DNA of 64,000 bases from Oscheius onirici (Eukaryota; Nematoda; Chromadorea; Rhabditida; Rhabditidae): the NCBI GenBank assembly GCA_932521025.1, contig OW051471.1, positions 2,480,001 to 2,544,000 of the forward strand, written 5' to 3'. Within the stretch, counting starts at the first letter, position 1. Every line of letters starts with the position of its first letter. Positions 24,401 through 35,510 of the stretch are shown in pieces. The notes beneath the pieces were generated by a model. It worked only from the letters and a program-made list of their open reading frames with translations, was not told the origin of the DNA and made no database searches. The translations under genes were made by a program, and so were the position numbers.

Positions 24401-27400
24401 AAATATTAAAAGTCGAGTCGTGAAAATGGAGCAATTTTGATTTCAAAAAACGAGACGAACTAGAATATTTGTGTCCAATTACAACTTACAATTAGAGTTA
24501 TACCAACTTTTTGAAACACTATATTTCTCTTTTCAGAACGTCTCTGCCGTAATTGAACGACAATCTGTCCGCGTCGATGGACAAGGCGTCCTGATCCAAG
24601 AAGTACAATACCAAGAAATGCCGGCCGATTCGGAAATCGAGTCGGAAAAGGTCCGAGCTCTGGAAAAGCAAAAAGTAGAACTGGAAAGTACTCGTCTCAG
24701 TCTCGAAGACGAAATTTCGTCCCTCGGGAAAAGAATTGAAGTTCTGGACGGCGTGGCGGGACAAATCGCTTCGGGACCCAGTGGACTCTCACTTCCGGAA
24801 TCCCATTCGTCTCCGAGCTGTGGAAGTCAGCCCAATTTGTCCAGACGACATACAGTAACCGGACCGTCGGCTGTGGGCAGCTTTGGAGGAGGAAATGTGC
24901 TGGGAAATTCCTCGATTGGTTTCCTGATGAATGAAGAAGCTCTGGGCAATTTGGAAAAGTTTTTGAACTACTATGGTGGGTTTTCTTGGGGCAGCGATTC
25001 AAGTATTGAGATGGTTTGAAAAAAATTAAGGGGTTTGTATAGGCTTCGAAGCGAAAAAGATCTGTTCAAGAAAAACTTTTTTCGTTTTTTCGTGTAGAAA
25101 ACTTTTCAAGCAAAACGAACGGGAATTTGACTGTGTACATATAGCAAACGTTTTGATACTCTGTCAACAACAAATTGATTCAAAACATTTTCTTGAACCA
25201 TACGACGAGAATTATCAGCTGACACAATCCTAAAATCAAACAACTTTTGTAACACATTTCGACCTTTTTACTGTGTGAAAAACCATTAGCTCTCAACATT
25301 TTGTCTGTTTTGCAATTACAAGGTTGGCAACACCCTTCCAGGGTTAAAGTAGAAGTTCATGACTTCGCTCTGTCAGGGAGCCCTATTAGTGGTTTCCCTT
25401 TCAATCCTCCTTTGCTACTCTCCTCCAGTCACTCTCCTTGGCCCTCCAAAGAATCCACCAAAATTATATTTGAACCCACTCCCTCCCAAGCCTAATTTCA
25501 AAATGTAGGACCTGAACGGATCGCCCGGCCCGTTCCTAGCTTTAGTGAGTCCTACTATCCCTTTGTCACTCTGCTCCAGTCACCCCTCCAAAGAAACTAT
25601 CAAAGTCATAGGAACCCTTGCTTTTCCTGTCGCGACTTGTTAAAAACTAATTTGCGCACAAAGCTCCCCTTCTTATCCTCAATTAGAGCTTCAGACAAAC
25701 ACACAGAGACCTAGGAGCAATTTAAAGTGGATGGTTCCAATAAAATTCCGGAGAACTTTTGTTGAACACTAACTTTTGTAGAGTTTTTGAAACAAAGAGA
25801 ACAAAAAGCATGGTCTGATTGTGAGTACAAATTCGATATTAGCGACGAGCTTCTTGTTCCGATTGTTCCGATCGTGAGCTTCTTGTTCCGATTGTTTTCT
25901 TTTCAAATGCTGAGCAAATTGCTTTAGTCGAAAGGTTTGATTAGTTAATCGATGTATCGAATCCACGATTTGATTAGTCAGGTCAGTAACCATTTCATTC
26001 AGGAACTCTCAAAGTCTAACATACAACTAACTACTGACACAAAATTGTTCCAAATTCTGGGTAAAACTTTGCAAATCAGAATGAGAAAAGGAAGTACACG
26101 TTTGTGACTTTTTCTCTGTTACTGTCGTCAGCATTCATAAAAATTCAATGCCTGGCCTTCAACCAATTACTGGAACAAAAATCTGACTCTCCCAAGGCTA
26201 TACGCAGTCTTGAGCTTGATAGATTTTCCCACTCGAATATTTCCAGTGTCTACTCAACTCAATCTTTCCAGGCAACACAACGTCTGAGATGAAGCGCACA
26301 ATGCGAACTCGGCAGTGTGACCGAGAGCTTCTACTGGAGAAGATAGATTGTCTCGAGAGACAAATTGATCAGCTCCGTTGTGGCTATGAATATGACTCTA
26401 TCAAACGGTGAGTTCGACAAGAAAACTGCCAAAATTTCTTCACTAAATCTAATATCCGGGAGCGGTACGGGGAGGAGGACAGTGGTCGCAACCGCCCTTG
26501 TTTCCTTCCTTTCCGGGCTGGCCAGGGGCTCCATCTTCGCCATTCTTGCCGGGTTCGCCGTCTTCTCCGCTTTCGCCTTGGGGTCCGGGAGGTCCAGGAC
26601 GACCGGGGTGACCGGGACGACCGTCTGGACCGGCCTGTCCGGGTGGTCCCACTTCTCCTGGTGCTCCAGGCTCTCCAGGTGGAGAGGGAAGGGTGCGGAC
26701 CTGAAAAATATGAGATAAAATACTGTCCCATTCATCTTCTTACCTGTCCAGCAGCTCCAGGCTGTCCAACGGGTCCTTCGGGTCCAGGTGCTCCAGGTCC
26801 TCCAATAGGTCCAGGGGGTCCACGAGGTCCAGGTCTTCCCTGAGGTCCGTCCTCTCCCGGTCCTCCAGCTCCTCCAGGAGCTCCCTTGGGTCCAGGGGGA
26901 CCGGGAGGTCCAGCCGGCGATGGTTCGCACTCGAAGCAGAAGTCCTCAGGTCTAGGCTGAGCCTGATCAGGAGCATCCTCTCCCGGCTTTCCGGGATTTC
27001 CGGGCTTTCCATCGGGACCGTTTGATCCGTCCTTTCCGGGCAGTCCAACGGGTCCAGCGGCTCCAATTCCACAGCTACAACACTGATGGCTGCTGGCCCT
27101 CTTCTGACGGTTGGCGCTGACGGCAGCCTGACGGACAGCGACGAGCTTGTTGTACTCGGTACGGAGACCCTCATTTCGGCTGCGGCAGAAGGTTAGATCG
27201 TCCTGCATGCCGCTCTGGACATTCTGCATGTACAGACAGAGCATCGGAACGGCGATGATGGCCGTCAAAGTGGCCACAGTCGAGACGGCAACGCCAAAGA
27301 AGGCGAAACGCTTGACGGAGGCAGAAGCCTCGGAACACTTCTCGGTCATTTCTGAAGGGAAATTGAGATAAAGAAGAAAGGATAGACACCTTTCGGGAAG

Positions 27401-30400
27401 CTGAGAAGAAGCTGTCTTTCCCAGTCGAAAGATCCGCTTTTATATAGAGCGGACTCGATAAGGGTTAGAGCGGGATGAGAGGCAAAAAGTTGCCTAGGAT
27501 TGCTGGAAGGGGAGGGGGAGAGAAAAGATCAGGAAACGGGAATTTTTAAAGTAACACTAAGATTTAGGAAGTATTGAAATGTTTAGAAGTAAGCCAGGAA
27601 TGGTAAGAGTAGAAAACTTCACATTTGCGAGAATATAAGTATTGGATGACACATTTGGGCAGTTTGCAAAGACACTAGTGCGAATGCAGAGAACACCTAT
27701 TTTAAAACTGGGTGAAACTGAAAAACTCTAATAAAACTAACTACTGTAGCGTTGCAACTGTAGTGGTTCGGTGTCAAGTCACTCAGGAGAGTACTCTTTT
27801 TCGAGCATAAGAATTCGAATAAGCACAACATGTCATCAGTTCTACGCAATTCGTTATATGCTCACAGTGAAGCGAAACTTATATTTTGTTCAGAAAGAAA
27901 GTTTCACCCGATTTTTAGCTACAAATTTTCAACCGCTGTCTAGTAAAAATTTATGAAACATTTTGGCACTTTGGAGTCTGTTGCTCCCTTGACAGTGATA
28001 CATTTTCTAGAGGTAGAATACAAAGTTTGTGGTGAAACATTGAGGTTTCTTATGAAACATTGAAAATTATTCCCTGGACTCTTGTTGTTCATTGAAAAAT
28101 GTATCATCAAAACTACTTTGTTCCGAGTTGTGAATAGTTTTTAATCAGATGTAGTCGGTCGGCTGCAATTCAATTAAACTAATTTTTTCAGTAACATCAC
28201 CATAATCGTGGAAATGGAAGCTGCTGCCCAGGTTGAGCTCTTCGTTTCCTATCAGGTGGGCCATTTTTATACTGTAAAAGTCCAAAACATACAGCTAGAA
28301 AATGTTTCAGAAAAAGTTTCACTGTAAAGGTATAAGGTCAGGGTGATATGTTTCCTGTTCATCTTCAAATGTGTCTGGATTTCAAAAAAAGAACAACACT
28401 TTCTCGAAGTTTCTCTAGAATCTTCAAAAATATGGGTAGCAGTCCTAGTTTTTCTTCAATGGAATCCAGTCAGTTGTATCTCCCGCGGGCATTTCCGGCA
28501 CACCCGTACTGGCCAGCGGCCACTTTTTGTGAGCTGCGCGGAGTCTCTCATTCTCCCGAAGACGATATTTTGACGCTGATTCGATTCAAAACTTTGGGAA
28601 AGATTAGTTCAACAAGAAAAACAGGATAAACTGTTTCAAAGAATCGCACCCCGCGCTTCGCGCGCGGTGGATTTTGCTTTGCCTTCCATTAGTGAGAAAC
28701 GCTTTTAGCCTGAAATCGCGCGTAGCGCGCGTCAACAGCATTTTCAGGTTTCGAAATAGTGTTTTTTGTCAAAATTTCAATCGGTTACTGTACTCAGACG
28801 ATAAACGTTCCAGGTCTCGTATTTCATTTCATTTTCATTTCATTTATTACGATAATCATCATTCCGATATGTCGCATCCTAGCGCAGTGTTGGGGGGGGG
28901 GGGGGGGGGGGGAACTCGAATTCGCTTTGGTAGAGAATGTGCACACAAAAGGTTGAAAAATATCGCGAAAAAAATGTGAGGGTATTCATTTCTAGGCATC
29001 GAAAACAACAAAATACAAACAATATCCTATCAAAATCAGCAATTTTCAGGTCTACTGCGTCAGCTGGAAGCCAGCTTACGACATTCGTGCTTCTACCGTA
29101 ACCGAAGAGGGTCAAAAGAACACCATAAAGGTCCGCTTTTCACTCTTTTTTTGAATAAAGAACTCGCATTTTATTCCACTTTTTTGAGAAAAAACTTGCT
29201 TTTTAGCTCTGCTACTACGGTCTCGTAGAGCAGAACACTGGAGATGACTGGAAGGACACAGAACTTGTTCTTTCCACTGCCTCACCATCAGTTGGAGGCT
29301 CGGCGCCACAGCTGGCTACTCTGGCCGCCACAATTCATCGTCCTAGCCGATAGTAAAGCCTTTTTTGTGCGCAAAATGATGAAAACTTTCAGTCAAAGAC
29401 AGAGACAAGCCTCTGCTGCCAGAAGAAAGCAGCCGCTGTCGGCCACTTCTGAAGAGGACATGGGATTTGGGTCCTTTGACTACAACGAAATGGTCGATGC
29501 GGTAGCTCTACACCGCTACAATACTGGACAGCTGAGCAGGTCGTCGGAAGAGAATTCTGTCTCCTCACCGGTGGGTTTTATAGACGTGGAAACAGGATGG
29601 AGCGATTCTTTACCAATCTTTGAATGCATGAATGAAAATGAAACAGGAAAAGTTTGAAAATACGGGCTTGTTTTTGTCTCAACCCGCTGAAGGAAATACC
29701 AATTTTGTCGCAAGTATTCGAATATTTAGAAATAGTGCAAAACATATAAAGTTCAAACGTTGAGCAGGTCATCGGAAGAGGGATCTGTTCTTTATCAATG
29801 AATTTTACATTGGTTGATTCGAAGTCGAAGGAACTGGAACTATCTCTTTTGCCGCCTTGAAAGTGTGTAGATGGGGTGAAACATGCAAAGTTTGATACTA
29901 CAGAGCGTTTAATTGGTTCGAACGCAATGTTGTCTGCGGTTTGAATATTTGTATGTAGAGGATTCGAGTCTTTGGATGTACGACAAGACACACGTTCAGT
30001 AGTAGCTTGTTTCGCCTAACTATGGAAGTAGACAATAGAAAGCCACTGCTAATGATTTATTTTCAAAGCCATGAGAATGTGTAGTTGTGACGAAGGAAAC
30101 AAGTTTCAGCAGCAGTACATGTGAGTCTGAGACTCTTCTGATTGTTATGAGTTGTACCACTGGTAAAAATAAATACTAATCTCATCTCGAGGAAGCTCCA
30201 TAAACTGCAACTAAAGTATTGAGTTTGAAAATCACCTCAGAGAGTTTTTTTAAGTTTAAAATGTCTGAAGATCACGCCCAACGATTTCCTCTCCAAGTTT
30301 TGATTATGTATAGAAATGAAGAAGCATAAAAAGTTGTCTGGAACGCCCAGAAATGAACTAAACTGGCCCAAAAGTAGCGAATTTCAAAGCAAGCCCAAAT

Positions 30401-32179
30401 AGCAACTTTTTAGTTTACAACCTTTCAATCTTTTTCAACGATTTCCTCTTCACGTTTGGAGTAGCTTTAGACAGATAGAATCATGAACTTTTCCCGCTCA
30501 GAAACATGTTATTCTAAAAAGTATGTCTGCGTTCCAATGTTTTCTCCATTGAGTTCTGAGAATCTGTAATACGCGTGAAATATAAAAATAGTATTCCCGA
30601 AAGTTTATATTTTTTTTTGGGTTTGACCATCACGGACAAGATACCAACGGTTTTACCTCATAACCACAAGTATTTGAAGATTTGTCAAAACATAAAAGCT
30701 TCCGTTTTGTTTTCCTGTGTCTTTCGAAGCAATTTTTCATACTGCTGCCGAAACTTGACTAGTTCTCCTTGAAGAAATCGGTTCATGGGGAGTAGATGAA
30801 AATAAAGCTGAACTCATGTGGCTGAACAAATTAATTTCTGACTCCCAATCATCTCACTTGAAAAACTGATAGTTTCTACAAGTTCATACCATGAATTCTA
30901 CAACTTCTTGAACTACAAGAAAACCCTGAAACATTTTTCACAATCAAAAATACCCGTTTCAGAGCGTCGAGAACCTTATCTCTACCTGTTTCTCCATTCC
31001 GAGAGCCGTCACAATTCCGAGCAATGGCGTCGAACATAAGGTCCTAGTTGCGATGGTCGATCTGGACTGTGCCTATTGGCACGAGAGCGTGCCTTCAAGA
31101 TGCGCAGCTGCGTTTCTTTCCGCAACTGTCACCAACACCTCCTTCTTCTGTCTGCTCCCCGGAGCGGCGGCTGTCTACCTCAACAACAGCTTCGTCTCTA
31201 AGGTATGAATTGACAGAGTAACAGTAACAATACTTTTTCCAGACCCATCTCAAGGCTGTAGCTCCAGGAGAAGAGTTCAGATGTTCTCTGGGAATGGACC
31301 CTTCGATCAAAGTCGAATACAAGTCGCCTATTTCCTGCCATGAACAGGTTTCGTACCTTTTTGACCATAAAAATCAGAAAACTTTAGGTCGGCTTCATGT
31401 CCAAAAGCACGCTAGTCACACACGAACAAATTATCCACTTGAGAAATGCCAAGGTGGGACAGGCTGTCCAGATCACGGTCAAGGAACAGATCCCAAAGTC
31501 GGCTGACGAGAAAATCAAGGTTTGTTCAAGACGAGATGATCGATACACCAAAAAATCAATGTTGTTGCGGTTATATGTCCTCTTTGAAGCAAACATTTAT
31601 TTAGTGAATCTTGTGAAAGAAATCGCTGAAGCACTCGTTAGAATGCCACTTTCAACCGCTGCCTGGAATAAAAAGTACTTTTTCACGCGTAACAATGTGA
31701 GAGTTTACAGTGCTACGACAGAATTCAATGCAACTCTAAAATTGGTGATTGTTTCATAGCCAGGTGGTAACGTGCTGGCAAAAAGTTCTGGTCTGTCGAA
31801 AAGGTGTCATGCTCTAATGAAAATTTTCATCTTGCGGAAAGTAATTACCTGACCGTGTATATTTGAAACGAGACGGCTTGAGTCGGCTAGAGTATAATGC
31901 TATAAGAAATAGTGTTTCACAAAGATCATAAGACTCTTCCTGGCCGCTTTGAAAACAATATAGGGTATACCAATACTGGGCCGATCAAAATATCACATTT
32001 TTCAGGTCTGCATCGTCTACCCGGACATTCGTTCCAAGACCAGTGAGGCCCGTCTGAACAAGGACCACAACCTCGAGTGGACAGTCGTTTTGGCCGCTGG
32101 ACAGGCCAAAGATCTTTCCGTCAAGTATACTGTAGAGCATCCGGCCTCTGAAAGTGTCAGCTACCGTCTTGTCGCTTGA
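21440..32179 (+). CDS. DUF4139-family protein (F37C4.5-like)
   Basis: Twelve exons, all phase-consistent: 21440-21538, 21579-21635, 24537-24975, 26272-26407, 28192-28255, 29050-29130, 29207-29352, 29393-29570, 30963-31202, 31243-31347, 31388-31519, 32006-32179; 616 residues. The N-terminus ([20 protein letters not shown], then [18 protein letters not shown] and SVRVDGQG) has the DUF4140 N-terminal pattern. A coiled-coil segment ([15 protein letters not shown]) and a Ser/Gly-rich linker follow in exon 3. The central and C-terminal part has the DUF4139 features: [20 protein letters not shown], then [15 protein letters not shown], a Ser/Glu-rich insert, and beta-rich C-terminal exons. Biochemical role unknown; no signal peptide or TM, so probably cytosolic. 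Intron 2 (2.9 kb) holds a MITE, intron 4 a complete antisense collagen gene, intron 5 a 21-bp poly-G tract. The exon 7 donor (CCGATA|GTAAAG) was chosen because it alone keeps phase past an in-frame TAG. Confidence 0.88.
23819..24268. mobile_element. TTAA-flanked MITE (piggyBac-type target)
   Basis: Terminal inverted repeats AGGGACAGTCTCATTATA at both ends, each directly flanked by TTAA (23815-23818 and 24269-24272). The interior is itself roughly palindromic around 24010-24120. No transposase. It sits in intron 2 of the DUF4139 gene. A diverged relative lies at 8070-8500. Confidence 0.8.
25318..25700 (+). repeat. Dispersed repeat in intron (two partial units)
   Basis: Contains CACCCTTCCAGGG, CTCCAGTCAC, CCCTCCAAAGAA and TTTTCCTGTCGCGACTTG blocks in order. 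The same blocks recur at 56568-56835. Not coding. Confidence 0.6.
26449..27349 (-). CDS. Cuticle collagen, nested in an intron of the opposite-strand gene
   Basis: Two exons, 26744-27349 and 26700-26449 (43-nt intron, GTAAGA...TTTTCAG); 285 residues. Structural protein of the extracellular cuticle. The N-terminus has the nematode cuticle-collagen layout: a short cytoplasmic segment, then a signal-anchor helix ([20 protein letters not shown]). The subtilisin/BLI-4 type site RQKR lies near residue 83, followed by the cysteine cluster CCSCG and interrupted Gly-X-Y blocks separated by a CFEC segment. The C-terminus is [15 protein letters not shown], with the usual two-cysteine knot. Cysteine clusters register and crosslink trimers. 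Own TATA box about 90 bp upstream. Lies wholly within intron 4 (26408-28191) of the DUF4139 gene; its stop codon is 42 bp from that gene's exon 4. Confidence 0.95.
27437..27447 (-). promoter_or_regulatory. TATA box of the nested collagen
   Basis: TATATAAAAGC on the minus strand, about 90 bp upstream of the collagen ATG. Strong TATA boxes are common at cuticle collagen genes, which are expressed in pulses at moults. Confidence 0.75.
28650..28735. repeat. GC-rich stem-loops in intron 5
   Basis: Two self-complementary GC-rich segments, CCGCGCTTCGCGCGCGG and CGCGCGTAGCGCGCG, about 55 bp apart in otherwise AT-rich intron DNA. Confidence 0.6.
28892..28912 (+). repeat. Poly-G tract (21 G)
   Basis: Uninterrupted run of 21 G on the plus strand in intron 5 of the DUF4139 gene; capable of G-quadruplex formation. 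Confidence 0.95.
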
Positions 32180-32458
32180 TTTTTATTCATTTTTTTTTGA
32201 CATTTTCACTATTTTCTGTCCCCAACGAGTTCCTTTCGACATATTAAGTGTCATATACTACTTTGGCTGCCAGGGTGACATTTTACCATTTATCTCTCTA
32301 AAAAGTTACTAAGATATCTGTAGATTTGTGTGAATCTTCGTCTTCTTTTTTTCTGTAAAACTTGAATTCCCCTAAAGTTTTCGTATTTTGTGCTGATGAT
32401 CAGCAATACGTGATTTTTACAAACGAGTTTCCTTGTCTTTGTCTTTGTGTGTTTGAGT

Positions 32459-32464
32459 AATAAA
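32459..32464 (+). terminator. Polyadenylation signal AATAAA
   Basis: AATAAA 280 bp after the stop codon of the DUF4139 gene, the first canonical signal in its 3' region. Confidence 0.6.
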
Positions 32465-32899
32465 GATTTAAACAAACTGTATCTCAATCATAAAATATGC
32501 TTATTTGCAATTTGTACTGTTAGTGAAACAAAGGAGACTTTAGTGAAAAACTGGGATTCTAGAAGCTTCTAGAACATTCCATGAGACATTCTTCGACCCA
32601 ATTTCGCCACTTCCATCGCGAATTTCGAGGAGCGAACAAGTTTTCAGGTAAAATCAAGTCAGTACGAAGCTATTGGAAGAATAAAAATTTTTGACCAAAA
32701 AATTCCATGGTACCCCTACATGGTGTTTTTGGGCAAGCGAAAAAGTTGGGGAGCGAATGTTTGAGGAAACTATCCGATGGCTTGGGCTGATATTGTGCAG
32801 CGATATATCCTCATAAGTGATGCATGCCATAGGCTATAGAACATGCCGATATGTTATCCTCAAAAAAAGTTATGGGTCGGGCAGTGCCGCAAGGTCGGA

Positions 32900-32913
32900 C
32901 CCCCCCCCCCCCC
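32900..32913 (-). repeat. Poly-C tract (14 C; poly-G on minus strand)
   Basis: Fourteen consecutive C on the plus strand. Confidence 0.95.
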
Positions 32914-33181
32914 TGTTTCCTTCGAGCATTGAGCAGTTCGTCTGCTGAGATTCAGCAGATTCCTGTTTTCCTCACGTGGTACCCAGAACAGAGCAAAACA
33001 ACATCATCAGAGTCTCGGAAAACATCATCAGAGTCTCGGAAAACAGTTGTTGTGGGCGGACAAGAACAACATTCTTGGGGAGAAGCTCGGTGTCACGGAA
33101 AGATTGAAAAAAGAGAGGACAGAATAACAAAATATCTTGCGAAAGTTGTCGGAGGTTTGGAATGCTTTGAGGAACTAAACA

Positions 33182-33875
33182 CTGTAAAGAAAGTATAGAC
33201 GGTTGCCGTTTTTGTCGATTTCGCATAGTTGCGGTCGTTTTCACGATTCAGGATCTATTGCAAACGAAAGATCGGCAAAAAAAACCCCAAGAAGCTTTTA
33301 CCCAGATAGACACAAACCAATTTTTTTAAATAAACCCGCGATCTTTGAAAAATTGTTGTAAAGAAAGTATAGACGGTTTATTTCTGAACAACCAAAACCA
33401 CTTGAACTAGGTTTTAAATTGGCCAATATAAAAACTGGAAGCTCAGAAAGTGCATCTGATTGGATATGCACAACTGGAATACAAAATAACCTCGATTTGG
33501 AGCTCATCCGAAAAGTCTATTTTGTAATGGAACACGGGAGGGTGTCGGTAAATCGCTCGTAACTCTCTGGGATTACAAGGAAACCGGCTCAAAACTTGGC
33601 AATACATTGTTCTTATATTATTTAACACTGTCCTAGAAGATGAATTTGCCATATACAAGAAGTGCTATTTTCCACGGTGTTCTTTTCGAACATCGTTAGA
33701 GGCGCCCATTTACAGTACTAATTTTGGGTGCCAACAGGTCCGCGAAATTAAAATTAATTGGTGGTCAATGCTTCCTCACTGATTTAATTCCTCTTCTAGG
33801 ACAGTGTGAATCGTGAAAACGACCGCAACTATGCGAAATCGACAAAAACGGCAACCGTCTATACTTTCTTTACAG
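33182..33875. mobile_element. MITE with about 70-bp terminal inverted repeats
   Basis: The left end CTGTAAAGAAAGTATAGACG continues through CGATTTCGCATAGTTGCGGT and GTGAAAACG-type sequence. The right end is its reverse complement at 33803-33875. An extra internal copy of the terminal 20 bp occurs at about 33356. No transposase. Confidence 0.82.
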
Positions 33876-35094
33876 AGTGTAGTATTAGTTTTCCACAAAG
33901 ATGCTCGAGTAAGTGTGAATACTGAAACTTATTACAATTCTAGGAAGAGTTCCACGTTCGCACTTTGTCTACCAAACTGTTTTCGGATAGTAACGTGAAC
34001 CTGAATTTCCTGTAAAGTTTGAAAAACTATGAAAAAAGGTGTCCTACAGTATTGATCAGTCTGTAATTTTTCTCAGGAAGTGGGTGTAGGAAGAGTCGAA
34101 CATAGCTGCTGAATCTTTTCGCCTATAAGATGAAAGTGAAACGCATACATGTTAGAAAAAGTACGGCCACTGCCGAACCCGAATTTCTTGTATTATTTGA
34201 GAAAAACATATGCACGGACTTGTTTCATATCTATGAACCGGTTTTTAGCTTCCAAAAATAGAAATTCAGTGTCTTTCATTATAAGCAATTCACGAAACAC
34301 AAAAATGTGCTAACAATAGTTCACCTGTTCAACGGTATGTAATGTTTTGACGAGACGATGATCGTCGACCGAACAGCCTCTTTTTCGCTAGCTATAAGCA
34401 GGACGTAAATCAAAACATAAAAACTTGCCCAAAGTTCTCTATAAGTTGAAGTTACCTGTATCAAAATCTCCAAGTTTTGAGTTTTTGCTCTTTACTCGAC
34501 GTGTTTCGAACGAATGTGCTAGTAAACATCCTTAAATTTGGTTTATGTATCGTTTTTTTTTCGTAACAGAATGGGAATACTCAGCGCATACAGAGCAACT
34601 GAATTTATATAAGCTCTCTTTGAAACATTTCAATTCAAGACAAAAAAAAACTGGAAAGGTCTAGAATCTTACCTACGAGACAAAAAGTGCGCGAAATAGG
34701 TCAATTTCAATAATATCTAGTTCAACAAGATCCAACGGATGGACAAAAACCGGTGACTACGCTCTAATCTCCCATCTGAAACATTTAGAAATGTCTTCAA
34801 AATTCAACTGGAGAGGCAGTGAGAACGTATATGTGAGGAATGTGGGGATCTACAAAAGTAAAACTGAGAAAATATGGCACTATATAAGTTCTCCCTAAAA
34901 CATATTGCGATAGTTCTCTTGTTAGAGTGACATACTTTTTCAAAATTCCACCCAAGAAGCAAGATGGATCGTAGGAAGAGAAGTTTATGAACTTACATGC
35001 CTTTCCTGGAACACTACAAACTCGAAAAAAAGCAAAAAAAGGCCTCTGAAAGACTAATAATTCAACATTATCTGCTTCTGCCTAAAGGGCATTA

Positions 35095-35195
35095 GGTTTT
35101 CTTCATCGGCGCGGACTAGAACCCATCCCAGTGGCTGTCGCTGCGCGCCACTTAGCCACTGCGCCAGCCGGTCGAACATCTGTTGCGCCCAGATT
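35095..35195 (-). repeat. tRNA-derived (SINE-like) sequence
   Basis: On the minus strand the sequence contains a polymerase III A box (TGGCGCAGTGG) and, 45-50 nt later, a B-box-like GGTTCTAGTCC. GCGC...GCGC could pair as a D stem. The acceptor and T stems do not pair, so it is tRNA-derived rather than a functional tRNA. Confidence 0.6.
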
Positions 35196-35413
35196 GGAGG
35201 CTAAGACCATGCGAGAGCATGTTCTGTTAGTATCCTTCTGTCCCTCTCAGTTCCAACCGCTTTTTGGTGTCACTTCTTTCTCCAAGAGACTATTTTGCAA
35301 CCCCGAACAACTGTTATTTTTAGCTTTTCTCCAGATCCCGATAAACACAGCTGGCTCACGCACGCGGGGCCAGCTGGTGCGCAGATCACGTAGATCTCTG
35401 GGACACCGTGTGA

Positions 35414-35420
35414 TGTTTAC
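35414..35420 (+). promoter_or_regulatory. DAF-16/FOXO-type binding element
   Basis: TGTTTAC, the exact complement of the DAF-16 consensus GTAAACA, 18 bp before the TATA box and about 91 bp before the ATG of the hsp-12.6-like gene. In C. elegans hsp-12.6 is a known DAF-16 target. Confidence 0.6.
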
Positions 35421-35437
35421 CGAAAGTTGTTTCTCTG

Positions 35438-35445
35438 TATAAAAG
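35438..35445 (+). promoter_or_regulatory. TATA box of the hsp-12.6-like gene
   Basis: TATAAAAG, about 66 bp upstream of the ATG. Confidence 0.7.
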
Positions 35446-35510
35446 AGATGGGCTGAAGAGGCTCAGGTCAGGATCAACAACTGATTCAAAACTCTCTCTC
35501 TACTCTCAAG

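Larger units (their letters stand above)
32465..35413. other. Intergenic region without a recognised gene
   Basis: Holds a 14-C tract, a 21-bp unit tandemly duplicated near 33000-33040, the MITE at 33182-33875 and a tRNA-derived repeat at 35095-35195. No conserved coding segment seen. Confidence 0.55.

Noticed and set aside
24519..25002. Antisense open frames opposite exon 3 of the DUF4139 gene
   Set aside because: Shadows of a strongly supported exon.
26384..27174. Long open frames in other frames across the collagen (26331-26930, 26384-26731, 26740-27174 and plus-strand 26365-26718, 26643-26843)
   Set aside because: Gly-X-Y coding repeats keep several frames open; only the frame with signal anchor, RQKR site and cysteine knots is real.
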